Shown: in pieces, positions 1 to 4,214 of the stretch
How the letters are laid out: each line of letters opens with the position of its first letter
How positions within the stretch are numbered: the first letter of the stretch is position 1
NCBI GenBank assembly: GCA_031265345.1
Contig: JAISCU010000206.1
Span: 1 to 5,746 of the forward strand
DNA from: Bifidobacteriaceae bacterium
Lineage (GTDB): Bacteria > Actinomycetota > Actinomycetes > Actinomycetales > WQXJ01
Length of the DNA stretch: 5,746 nucleotides
Direction: 5' to 3'
Position numbers and translations under genes: made by a program
The notes under the pieces: model-generated
What the model saw: the letters and a program-made list of their open reading frames with translations, nothing else
Database searches by the model: none
Told to the model about the DNA's origin: nothing

Positions 1-590
1 CGCCTGACGTGCACATCGACCGTGCGGGTGCCGCCATAGTAGTCGTAGCCCCAGACCTCCTGGAGCAACTGCGTGCGGGTGAAGACGCGGCCTGGATGGG
101 CGGCCAGGTAGCGCAGCAACTCGAACTCCTTGTAGGTCAGGTCGAGGCTGCGGCCGTGCAACTTGGCGGTGTACGCGACCGGGTCGATCACCAGGTTGCC
201 TTGGGAGATGGCCTCGTCCGGCTCGTCGGCGCCGCCCATGATGGGGGTGGCCAGGGCCAGGCGGATGCGGGCTTCGACCTCGCCCGGCGAGGCCCCGGCC
301 AGCACGAAGTCGCGACCGCCCCACTCCGCCGTCAGCGCGGTCAGGCCGCCTTCAGTGACGACCAGGAGCAGCGGCGCCGCCAAGCCCGCGACCTGCAGCA
401 GACGCGCCGTCGCGCGGGCCGATTGCAGGTCCTTGCGCGCGTCCAGGGCGACCAGTTCGGCGTTCGGCAGCTCGACCAGAGAGGAGGGATCGAAGCCCAT
501 TGTGCGGACCCGGTGGGGCAGGAACTCAAGCGCGGGGAGCACCGAACCGGGCGCGCCGGGAGCCTGGGTCAGGAGCAGGATCTCCGCCAT
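1..590 (-). CDS. glnR: GlnR-like OmpR-family nitrogen regulator (C-terminus outside window)
   Basis: Partial: 196 codons run from ATG at 590 to the window edge with no stop. Actinobacterial GlnR is a cytoplasmic DNA-binding regulator of nitrogen assimilation genes. Residues 1-115 form an atypical receiver domain: the N-terminus reads MAEILLLT, D50 lies in LVALDARKDL, and VVTEGGLTALTAEWG (78-91) is characteristic of GlnR. The usual acidic pair after strand 1 and the Lys-Pro of strand 5 are missing, so the phosphorylation pocket is incomplete. This fits the known phosphorylation-independent GlnR, in which unphosphorylated D50 is reported to be held by a nearby Arg and an N-terminal Thr (here probably R52 and T8). 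Residues 131-196 are the winged helix, with LTYKEFELLRYLAAHPGRVF and then QLLQEVWGYDYYGGTRTVDV. The start has a good Shine-Dalgarno, AAAGGAG, 7 nt upstream. Family recognition comes from motifs, without alignment; a paralogous OmpR-type regulator is the main alternative. Confidence 0.88.
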   Translation of the reverse strand, partial: MAEILLLTQAPGAPGSVLPALEFLPHRVRTMGFDPSSLVELPNAELVALDARKDLQSARATARLLQVAGLAAPLLLVVTEGGLTALTAEWGGRDFVLAGASPGEVEARIRLALATPIMGGADEPDEAISQGNLVIDPVAYTAKLHGRSLDLTYKEFELLRYLAAHPGRVFTRTQLLQEVWGYDYYGGTRTVDVHVR

Positions 591-665
591 CTGCGAGCTC
601 CTTTGTAATGTTGTCTCAAGGCCGCTGCTGTTGAGCGGCTGCTGGTTCTTGCAAGGGAGAGTTTA
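591..665. promoter_or_regulatory. Divergent intergenic spacer between glnR and membrane-protein gene
   Basis: This 75-bp gap must carry, or overlap, the promoters of both divergent genes. On the minus strand it contains the glnR ribosome site AAAGGAG (complement of 598-604). On the plus strand it contains AAGGGAG (653-659) for the next gene. Candidate -10 hexamers are TAATGT (606-611, plus) and TAAACT (complement of 660-665, minus), but neither has a convincing -35. A 6-bp inverted repeat, GCCGCT at 621-626 and AGCGGC at 634-639, could be an operator or a hairpin. I see no clear GlnR box (GTNAC-N6-GAAAC), so autoregulation is not supported. The promoter calls are tentative. Confidence 0.4.
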
Positions 666-1430
666 GTGGAACGTCTTGTGCGCCTCGTGGTCACCGCCCT
701 GGCTGGGTTCGTGCCAGCGGGTGGACTGGCGCTGGGCGCCGTCACCGGCGCGTCATTGGCCTGGGCTGTGGCCGCCGTGTCGCTTGCCACCGCCGCACTG
801 GTCGCGGGGTGGCCCGCGCTGGCCCACTTGCCCGAGCCGCATTCCGCGCGCTTGGCGTTGGCGTTCACCGGCGCGGTCGCGATCACGTTGTCCGCATGGG
901 CTCCGGGAGGGGGCTCGGCTGTGCTGGTGGCAATCGCGCTGGGCTTTCCCGCAGTGTTCATCCGCGAGCTGACGCGTCCCGCGCCACGGGTGGACCTGGT
1001 CCGCTCCGTGGCCGGGACCACCTGCGGGGTGATGGCGGTGGCGGCCATGGGCCTGTGGGTGGCGGCCAGCGGGATGTCGCATTTCGTGGACTTGGCGATC
1101 CTGGCGGGCTGCGGCGTGGCCGCGTCTTGCCTGGGCCTGGGGCTGTCGCGGCTGCTTCCGGACCGGCCCTGGCGCATGGAGGCGGGCGGAGTTCTTGGGG
1201 TGGTGCTGGCGGCTGCCGGCGGGGCCGGAGTGTCCTTCCTGGTGGTCACGCCCTGGTGGGCGGGATGCGCGGTGGCCGCGGCCTGCGGGGTCGCGCCAGG
1301 GGTGGTGTGGCTGGTGGGAGAGCCGCGCGATGTGCCCGCCTCCCGGTTCCGGCTGCGGGACTTGGCGTTGGTGACGCTCCCCTTGGCGGTGGCTTCCGTG
1401 CCGGTGTGGGCTGCCGCCCTGATGCGGTGA
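666..1430 (+). CDS. Multi-pass integral membrane protein, function unknown
   Basis: 254 aa from a GTG start with Shine-Dalgarno AAGGGAG 6 nt upstream. The composition is dominated by Ala, Val, Leu and Gly, and about eight or nine hydrophobic segments are visible, near residues 7-27, 29-50, 62-79, 84-100, 115-134, 142-163, 172-194, 196-217 and 232-252. Short polar loops include FIRELTRPAPRVDLVRS (98-114) and LVGEPRDVPASRFRLRD (216-232). The FIREL.R..PR..LV.SVAGT..G stretch resembles conserved actinobacterial membrane proteins of unknown function that I loosely recall near glnR-type genes. I see no transporter signature, catalytic motif or ATPase domain. It is divergent from glnR and sits 15 nt before the nitrobindin-like gene, so it could be read as part of the downstream block. 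Presence as a real gene is well supported by frame, RBS and length; function is not assigned. Confidence 0.8.
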   Translation: MERLVRLVVTALAGFVPAGGLALGAVTGASLAWAVAAVSLATAALVAGWPALAHLPEPHSARLALAFTGAVAITLSAWAPGGGSAVLVAIALGFPAVFIRELTRPAPRVDLVRSVAGTTCGVMAVAAMGLWVAASGMSHFVDLAILAGCGVAASCLGLGLSRLLPDRPWRMEAGGVLGVVLAAAGGAGVSFLVVTPWWAGCAVAAACGVAPGVVWLVGEPRDVPASRFRLRDLALVTLPLAVASVPVWAAALMR

Positions 1431-1433
1431 TGG

Positions 1434-1445
1434 TACGGTCCCCTC
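1434..1445 (+). promoter_or_regulatory. Candidate leaderless -10 element for nitrobindin-like gene
   Basis: TACGGT at 1434-1439 matches the actinobacterial -10 pattern TANNNT. It ends 6 nt before the ATG at 1446, the spacing at which transcription would begin at or next to the start codon. The ATG has no purine-rich Shine-Dalgarno: the preceding bases are CCCCTC. A -35 is weak (CTGCCG at 1411-1416, 17-nt spacer). The element lies in the 15-bp gap after the membrane-protein stop codon. Inference from spacing and the missing RBS. Confidence 0.5.
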
Positions 1446-2018
1446 ATGGGCTTTCCTGAGGTCGCAGCTAAGGTCGCGCCCGAGATCGCACCCGAGGTGC
1501 AGCCGCTGGCTTGGCTGGTGGGGACCTGGCGCGGCGAAGGCACAATCGGCTACGGGCCCATCTCGCCTGGCCGGATCACGCAGGAGGTCGAGTTCAAGAC
1601 CGCCGACGGCCCGTACCTGGGCTACCGGGCGCGCACCTGGCTGTCGGCCGACCAGTCGCCGACCGACCAGTCGCCGACCGAGCAACAACCGCCAACCCTG
1701 TGGCACGAGGAGGCCGGTTTCTGGCGCGTCGCGCCCGGCCAGGACGCCGCGCCCTGGGACCTCGAGGTTCTGATCTCGGACGCCGCCGGCTACCAGAGCC
1801 TGTACCTGGGCCAAGTGGAACGCACCCGCGTCAACCTCGCCACCGACGCCGTGGTCCGCACCGTCTCCGCGCCCGAGATCAATGCCGCCACCAGGATGTA
1901 CGGCTTGGTGGACGGTGATCTATTGTGGGCTTGGGACATCGCCGGGTTCGGCCACGAACTCGGCTCGTACACCGCCGCCCGGCTCGAACGCGAGGAGAAC
2001 CGCCATGGGTCGTTATGA
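1446..2018 (+). CDS. Nitrobindin/FABP-like beta-barrel protein (DUF1794 family), likely without the proximal heme His
   Basis: 190 aa. The family (THAP4/nitrobindin, once called FABP-like or UPF0678) forms a ten-stranded cytoplasmic beta-barrel. Members with the proximal His bind ferric heme and act on NO or peroxynitrite. Hallmarks seen here: LAWLVGTWRGEG (21-32) with the GxWxGxG motif, HEEAGFWR (87-94) matching the usual HSETGFWR, and MYGLVDGDLLWAWDIAGFG (151-169). Near the C-terminus the family normally has a GQPLQxHLxAxL pattern carrying the heme-ligating His. The matching segment here is GHELGSYTAARL (169-180), with Tyr175 at the His position. A loop at 69-83 contains a duplicated DQSPT that typical members appear to lack. 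The gene appears leaderless and its last 14 nt overlap the ygfZ-type start, suggesting co-translation. The alternative is a heme-free member binding another hydrophobic ligand. Family call is strong; activity is uncertain. Confidence 0.87.
   Translation: MGFPEVAAKVAPEIAPEVQPLAWLVGTWRGEGTIGYGPISPGRITQEVEFKTADGPYLGYRARTWLSADQSPTDQSPTEQQPPTLWHEEAGFWRVAPGQDAAPWDLEVLISDAAGYQSLYLGQVERTRVNLATDAVVRTVSAPEINAATRMYGLVDGDLLWAWDIAGFGHELGSYTAARLEREENRHGSL
1651..1680 (+). repeat. Two perfect tandem copies of a 15-bp unit inside the nitrobindin-like gene
   Basis: ACCAGTCGCCGACCG occurs at 1651-1665 and again, identically, at 1666-1680. Being a multiple of three, the repeat keeps frame and duplicates the peptide DQSPT (residues 69-78), followed by a diverged third copy EQQPPT. 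It lies in a loop between predicted barrel strands, consistent with slippage tolerated at the protein surface. Confidence 0.9.
1993..1999 (+). promoter_or_regulatory. Ribosome binding site that sets the ygfZ-type start at 2005
   Basis: AGGAGAA lies 5 nt before the ATG at 2005. The reading frame stays open upstream to an ATG at 1882, but that extension would run through the nitrobindin-like gene and encodes Pro/Ser/Arg-rich sequence unlike the family. The homologous N-terminus begins just after 2005 (MGRYDLADQRAF). The site lies inside the last codons of the upstream gene. Confidence 0.8.
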
Positions 2019-3135
2019 CTTGGCCGACCAACGAGCCTTCGCCGCGGGGGAACCGGTCTTCGCTTTGTCCGATGCCGTAGGGGCAGTCCGCCTATCCGGC
2101 GTCGATGCGCTGAAGCTGTTGAGAGCCTTGACCACCCTGTCCGGCGAGCCGGAGCCCGGCGGAACTGAAGCCTTGCTCCTGGGAGGTCAGGGCCACATCA
2201 TGTTCGGCCTGATGGCGGTCCCGGACGGCGACGACTTCCTGCTTCTGACCGACGGCCCAGGCACCCCCGGCGGCGCCGACGCGACCGGCGGCCCCAACGC
2301 GACTGAAACACGGGTTGGTGCCAGGCACCAACCCGTGTTCGACGCGGTCGCGGACCTTCTCAATTCCCGGCGTTTCCGCCTCCAAGCCGAAGCCGCTCCC
2401 CTGCCCTCTTGGAAAGCCTTGGTCACTCGCGACTGGGTGGACGGCATCGTCCAAATCGGGGCCCAGGACCCGTGGCCGGGCGGCGCGAACCTGCCGCGCT
2501 ACGCCCTCGAGTCGCCGCATCCGGGCACCGAATGGACCGGGCTGACGACCTACCTGTACGACCCGAGCGAGGCGCAGCCGCTGCCGGACCAGCTGGAGGC
2601 CAGGGGCTATCGCCAGATCGACGCCGCCTCGCTGGAGGCGCTGCGGATCGCGGCCTGGCGCCCGCTGGCCAGCCGCGAGGCCGCCGATTCCAAGACCCTC
2701 CCCCATGAGCTCGACTGGCTGAGGACCACCACGGCGTTGAACTCCGGGTGCTACCCCGGCCAGGAGACGGTGGCGAAGATCATCAATGTGGGCAAGCCTC
2801 CCCGGCGCCTGGTGTTCCTGCACTTGGACGGCGCGGACGCGGTCCTGCCGGAGGCGGGCGCGGCGGTCTACGACTATCCGCTCCCTGACGATCAGCGACC
2901 GGTCGGCCGCATCACGTCCGTCGGCCTGCACCACGAGCTCGGCCCGATCGCTCTGGCGCTGGTCAAGCGGACCTTGCCGGAGGACGAATGCCTGGTCGCT
3001 TCGGTCCCCGAGGACCCTGCCGGGTTCATCGCCGCCAGCCAGGTGGTGATCGTGCCGGGCTCCGGCGAGTCGGATTCGCGCCCGACTGCAAGAAGGACCG
3101 CCCCGCCGAAGCTGGCGTCGCGCCGGCGCGGCTAA
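2005..3135 (+). CDS. ygfZ: YgfZ/GcvT-like folate-binding protein
   Basis: 376 aa from the ATG at 2005. YgfZ proteins are cytoplasmic and related to the glycine-cleavage T protein. They bind tetrahydrofolate and support assembly or repair of certain iron-sulphur enzymes such as MiaB. The N-terminal region shows DQRAFAAGEPVFALSD (8-23) and VRLSGVDALKLLRALTTL (28-45). FDAVADLLNSRRFRLQ (112-127) matches the family's helix before MRF. The signature near 245-254 reads LNSGCYPGQE, followed by TVAKIINVGKPPRRLVFLHL, the typical actinobacterial continuation. The family signature is KGC[YF]xGQE, so the conserved Lys is Ser247 here, while Cys249 is kept. An apparent Gly/Pro/Thr-rich insertion (about 85-111) contains a 33-bp DNA palindrome. 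The C-terminal tail is basic (TARRTAPPKLASRRRG). It overlaps the preceding gene by 14 nt and lies 9 nt before the DUF2516 gene. Family assignment is secure; full activity is not, given the Lys change. Confidence 0.88.
   Translation: MGRYDLADQRAFAAGEPVFALSDAVGAVRLSGVDALKLLRALTTLSGEPEPGGTEALLLGGQGHIMFGLMAVPDGDDFLLLTDGPGTPGGADATGGPNATETRVGARHQPVFDAVADLLNSRRFRLQAEAAPLPSWKALVTRDWVDGIVQIGAQDPWPGGANLPRYALESPHPGTEWTGLTTYLYDPSEAQPLPDQLEARGYRQIDAASLEALRIAAWRPLASREAADSKTLPHELDWLRTTTALNSGCYPGQETVAKIINVGKPPRRLVFLHLDGADAVLPEAGAAVYDYPLPDDQRPVGRITSVGLHHELGPIALALVKRTLPEDECLVASVPEDPAGFIAASQVVIVPGSGESDSRPTARRTAPPKLASRRRG
2307..2339. repeat. 33-bp inverted repeat (16-bp perfect arms, 1-nt spacer) within the ygfZ-type coding sequence
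   Basis: The left arm AACACGGGTTGGTGCC (2307-2322) is exactly complementary to the right arm GGCACCAACCCGTGTT (2324-2339), with a single A between. It is read through in frame, giving TRVGARHQPV at about residues 102-111, in a segment that looks inserted relative to the family. Shape and size resemble a REP-type or other small palindromic element, but only this one copy is visible, so mobility is inference. As RNA it would form a long, very stable hairpin. Confidence 0.9.
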
Positions 3136-3144
3136 CCTGGCTTC
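3133..3144 (+). promoter_or_regulatory. Candidate leaderless -10 element for the DUF2516 gene
   Basis: TAACCT at 3133-3138 fits TANNNT and ends 6 nt before the ATG at 3145, the same geometry as upstream of the nitrobindin-like gene. Its first three bases are also the TAA stop codon of the ygfZ-type gene. No Shine-Dalgarno precedes the ATG (GGCTTC), which supports leaderless initiation. No clear -35 is visible. It could drive the DUF2516-dtd pair separately from the upstream block. Inference. Confidence 0.5.
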
Positions 3145-3504
3145 ATGTCATCGTTCATCGTCGCGCCCTGGTTGATCATCACCGGGCTGCTCGGCCTGGC
3201 CGCCCTCGCGGTCGAGATCACGGCCTTCGTGTGGGCGCTCAAGACTCCGCCCGGCGCGTACCTCGCGGCCGGCAAGCTGTCCAAAGGCGCCTGGGTCGCG
3301 ATCACCGGCGTGGCCATGGTGATCGGGCTCGGCGCCATGCCGTTGCCGTCGCTGAATTCGGGGGCACGCTTCGGCGGCCTGCTCTCCATCGCCGCCGTGG
3401 TTGCCGCACTGGTGTTCATTATCGACGTGCGCCCCGCGGTCAAGCACTTCCGTGGGCCGTCCGGTCGCGGGCCTTCCGGTCCCGCCCGGCCTGGAGGCTG
3501 GTGA
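3145..3504 (+). CDS. DUF2516 family small membrane protein
   Basis: 119 aa, close to the usual size of this actinobacterial family of unknown function. Three hydrophobic segments are visible near residues 8-32, 48-66 and 77-94. Family features include a first helix ending in FVWALKTPPGAYLAAGKLSKGAWV (28-51), corresponding to the usual A-x-x-K-x-x-K-x-x-W stretch, and the helix-3 exit FIIDVRPAVKHF (91-102), with its DVRPA motif. The C-terminal tail FRGPSGRGPSGPARPGGW is Gly/Pro/Arg-rich and probably disordered and cytoplasmic. Translation probably starts on a leaderless mRNA. The stop codon is one base away from the dtd start, so the two are probably translationally coupled. The link to Dtd could be operon convenience rather than shared function. 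Recognised from memory of the family pattern. Confidence 0.8.
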   Translation: MSSFIVAPWLIITGLLGLAALAVEITAFVWALKTPPGAYLAAGKLSKGAWVAITGVAMVIGLGAMPLPSLNSGARFGGLLSIAAVVAALVFIIDVRPAVKHFRGPSGRGPSGPARPGGW

Positions 3505-3505
3505 C

Positions 3506-3931
3506 ATGAGAGCGGTCATCCAGCGCGCCACGGACGCCCGCTGCGAGGTCGGCGGCCGCCAGGTCAGCGGTTTCCTGGGCGAGGGCCTGGTGGTGCTGTT
3601 GGGCGTCACCCATGACGACGGCGAGGCCCAGGCCCTTAAGATGGCCCGCAAGGTCGCCGAATTGAAGTTGCTCCGCGACGAACGCAGTTTGTCCGATGCC
3701 GCCGCCCCAGTCATGCTCATCAGCCAGTTCACCCTCTACGCGGACACCAAGAAGGGCCGCAAGCCGTCCTGGTCCAAGGCCGCGCCCGGCCCCCAGGCAG
3801 AGCCGCTGGTCTCGCGGGTGGCGGCGGCCTTGGAGGAGCGCGGGCTGGTCGTGGCCCGCGGCGTGTTCGGCGCCAACATGCAGGTCACGCTGACCAATGA
3901 TGGCCCGGTCACGCTGATCGTGGACGTCTGA
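3506..3931 (+). CDS. dtd: D-aminoacyl-tRNA deacylase
   Basis: 141 aa from ATG at 3506, with GGAGG (3493-3497) 8 nt upstream. Dtd is a cytoplasmic homodimer that hydrolyses D-aminoacyl-tRNAs, and also glycine mischarged on tRNA-Ala, recycling the tRNA and keeping D-amino acids out of proteins. The N-terminus MRAVIQRATDARCEV is typical. Both active-site motifs are intact: LISQFTLYAD (71-80, family SQFTLY) and LTNDGPVTL (129-137), which holds the cross-subunit Gly-cisPro that rejects L-aminoacyl substrates. KGRKPSW (83-89) and FGANMQV (121-127) also match. The segment LLRDERSLSDAAAPVML is shorter than in E. coli Dtd but typical of actinobacterial forms. An upstream in-frame ATG at 3401 would add sequence inside the DUF2516 gene and is rejected. 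It is the last gene of the compact block and is followed by a non-coding region. Confidence 0.95.
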   Translation: MRAVIQRATDARCEVGGRQVSGFLGEGLVVLLGVTHDDGEAQALKMARKVAELKLLRDERSLSDAAAPVMLISQFTLYADTKKGRKPSWSKAAPGPQAEPLVSRVAAALEERGLVVARGVFGANMQVTLTNDGPVTLIVDV

Positions 3932-3993
3932 CGCCGCTTTTCGAGGTCGCAGGGCTTTGTCTGTACGATGCCGTGGGGCCGTCTCCGCGCCTC

Positions 3994-4015
3994 GGCGGCC
4001 TACCCCGCGGCCGCC
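3994..4015 (+). terminator. Possible weak terminator hairpin after dtd
   Basis: GGCGGCC (3994-4000) pairs with GGCCGCC (4009-4015) across an 8-nt loop, followed by TTAGGTCCTGCTTTG, which is not a proper T-tract. It lies 62 bp after the dtd stop, between tandem genes, where a terminator is expected. GC-rich inverted repeats occur by chance in such genomes, so this is only a candidate. Confidence 0.3.
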
Positions 4016-4059
4016 TTAGGTCCTGCTTTGTGTACGGTTCAGTAACATTTTGGCCACGC

Positions 4060-4088
4060 TTCGCTGTTCGCGCCGGTTCGGCTATTGT
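4060..4088 (+). promoter_or_regulatory. Candidate promoter for the RTX gene
   Basis: TATTGT at 4083-4088 is a fair -10 (four of six bases of TATAAT). The hexamer 17 nt upstream, TTCGCT (4060-4065), is a poor -35. Two GTTCG copies 10 bp apart (4066-4070, 4076-4080) fill the spacer on the same face of the helix and could bind a regulator. Transcription from here would give a leader of roughly 120 nt before the ATG at 4215. Weak inference. Confidence 0.3.
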
Positions 4089-4096
4089 GCGGGCTG

Positions 4097-4175
4097 TTGG
4101 CCGGTGCTAGCTTGGGGACCGGTCGGTCGGGGTACCTGGAGCCCGGCACCCGACGACGCGCGGTCGGCCACCGAC
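4097..4175 (+). promoter_or_regulatory. 5' leader with mutually exclusive hairpins upstream of the RTX gene
   Basis: Several short complementary segments can pair in competing ways. CCGGT (4101-4105) pairs with ACCGG (4118-4122), extendable with GU pairs. GTCGGG (4126-4131) pairs with CCCGAC (4149-4154). GTCGG (4163-4167) pairs with CCGAC (4171-4175) over a 3-nt loop. GTCGG copies at 4122 and 4126 could pair with either CCGAC. It matches no riboswitch family I can name. Some such pairing is expected in GC-rich DNA. Confidence 0.25.
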
Positions 4176-4202
4176 AACAACAACTCTTCCCCATGAGCCC
4201 AC

Positions 4203-4209
4203 AAGGGGG
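4203..4209 (+). promoter_or_regulatory. Ribosome binding site that sets the RTX protein start
   Basis: AAGGGGG lies 5 nt before ATG 4215. The alternative in-frame ATG pair at 4311 and 4314 lies closer to the hydrophobic segment but has no Shine-Dalgarno (preceding bases GGGCGCCCGGCGCC), so the upstream start with a long basic n-region is preferred. Confidence 0.7.
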
Positions 4210-4214
4210 TTGGT

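Larger units (their letters stand above)
3932..4214. other. Non-coding region between dtd and the RTX gene
   Basis: 283 bp with no supported gene. Moderately A/T-richer islands (for example 4021-4050) sit in otherwise GC-rich DNA. From left to right it holds a -10-like TACGAT (3964-3969) with a poor -35; a 7-bp hairpin (3994-4015); GTAACATTTTGG (4042-4053); two GTTCG direct repeats exactly 10 bp apart (4066, 4076); a -10-like TATTGT (4083-4088); and then about 120 bp rich in complementary GTCGG/CCGAC segments. An unpaired-looking ACAACAACAAC stretch (4174-4184) follows, then the RTX gene's ribosome site. The promoter of the RTX gene must lie here. Confidence 0.6.

Noticed and set aside
9..666. 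Plus-strand open frames across the glnR region
   Set aside because: They are antisense to the GlnR-like frame, which matches a known family over its whole visible length.
569..1814. Two long minus-strand open frames opposite the membrane-protein and nitrobindin-like genes
   Set aside because: The composition is Thr/Ala/Arg- or Gln/His/Gly-rich with no domain. The plus-strand genes have hydrophobic-segment periodicity, family motifs and start signals.
4042..4057. GlnR or MtrA binding site (GTAAC-N6-GCCAC)
   Set aside because: Only the first half-site fits; the second differs at key positions and no further half-sites follow at the expected spacing.
3973..4113. Small GTG-started open frame of about 46 codons in the dtd-RTX gap
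   Set aside because: No Shine-Dalgarno, the nearby TACGAT is too close (3 nt) for leaderless initiation, and the peptide has no recognisable features.
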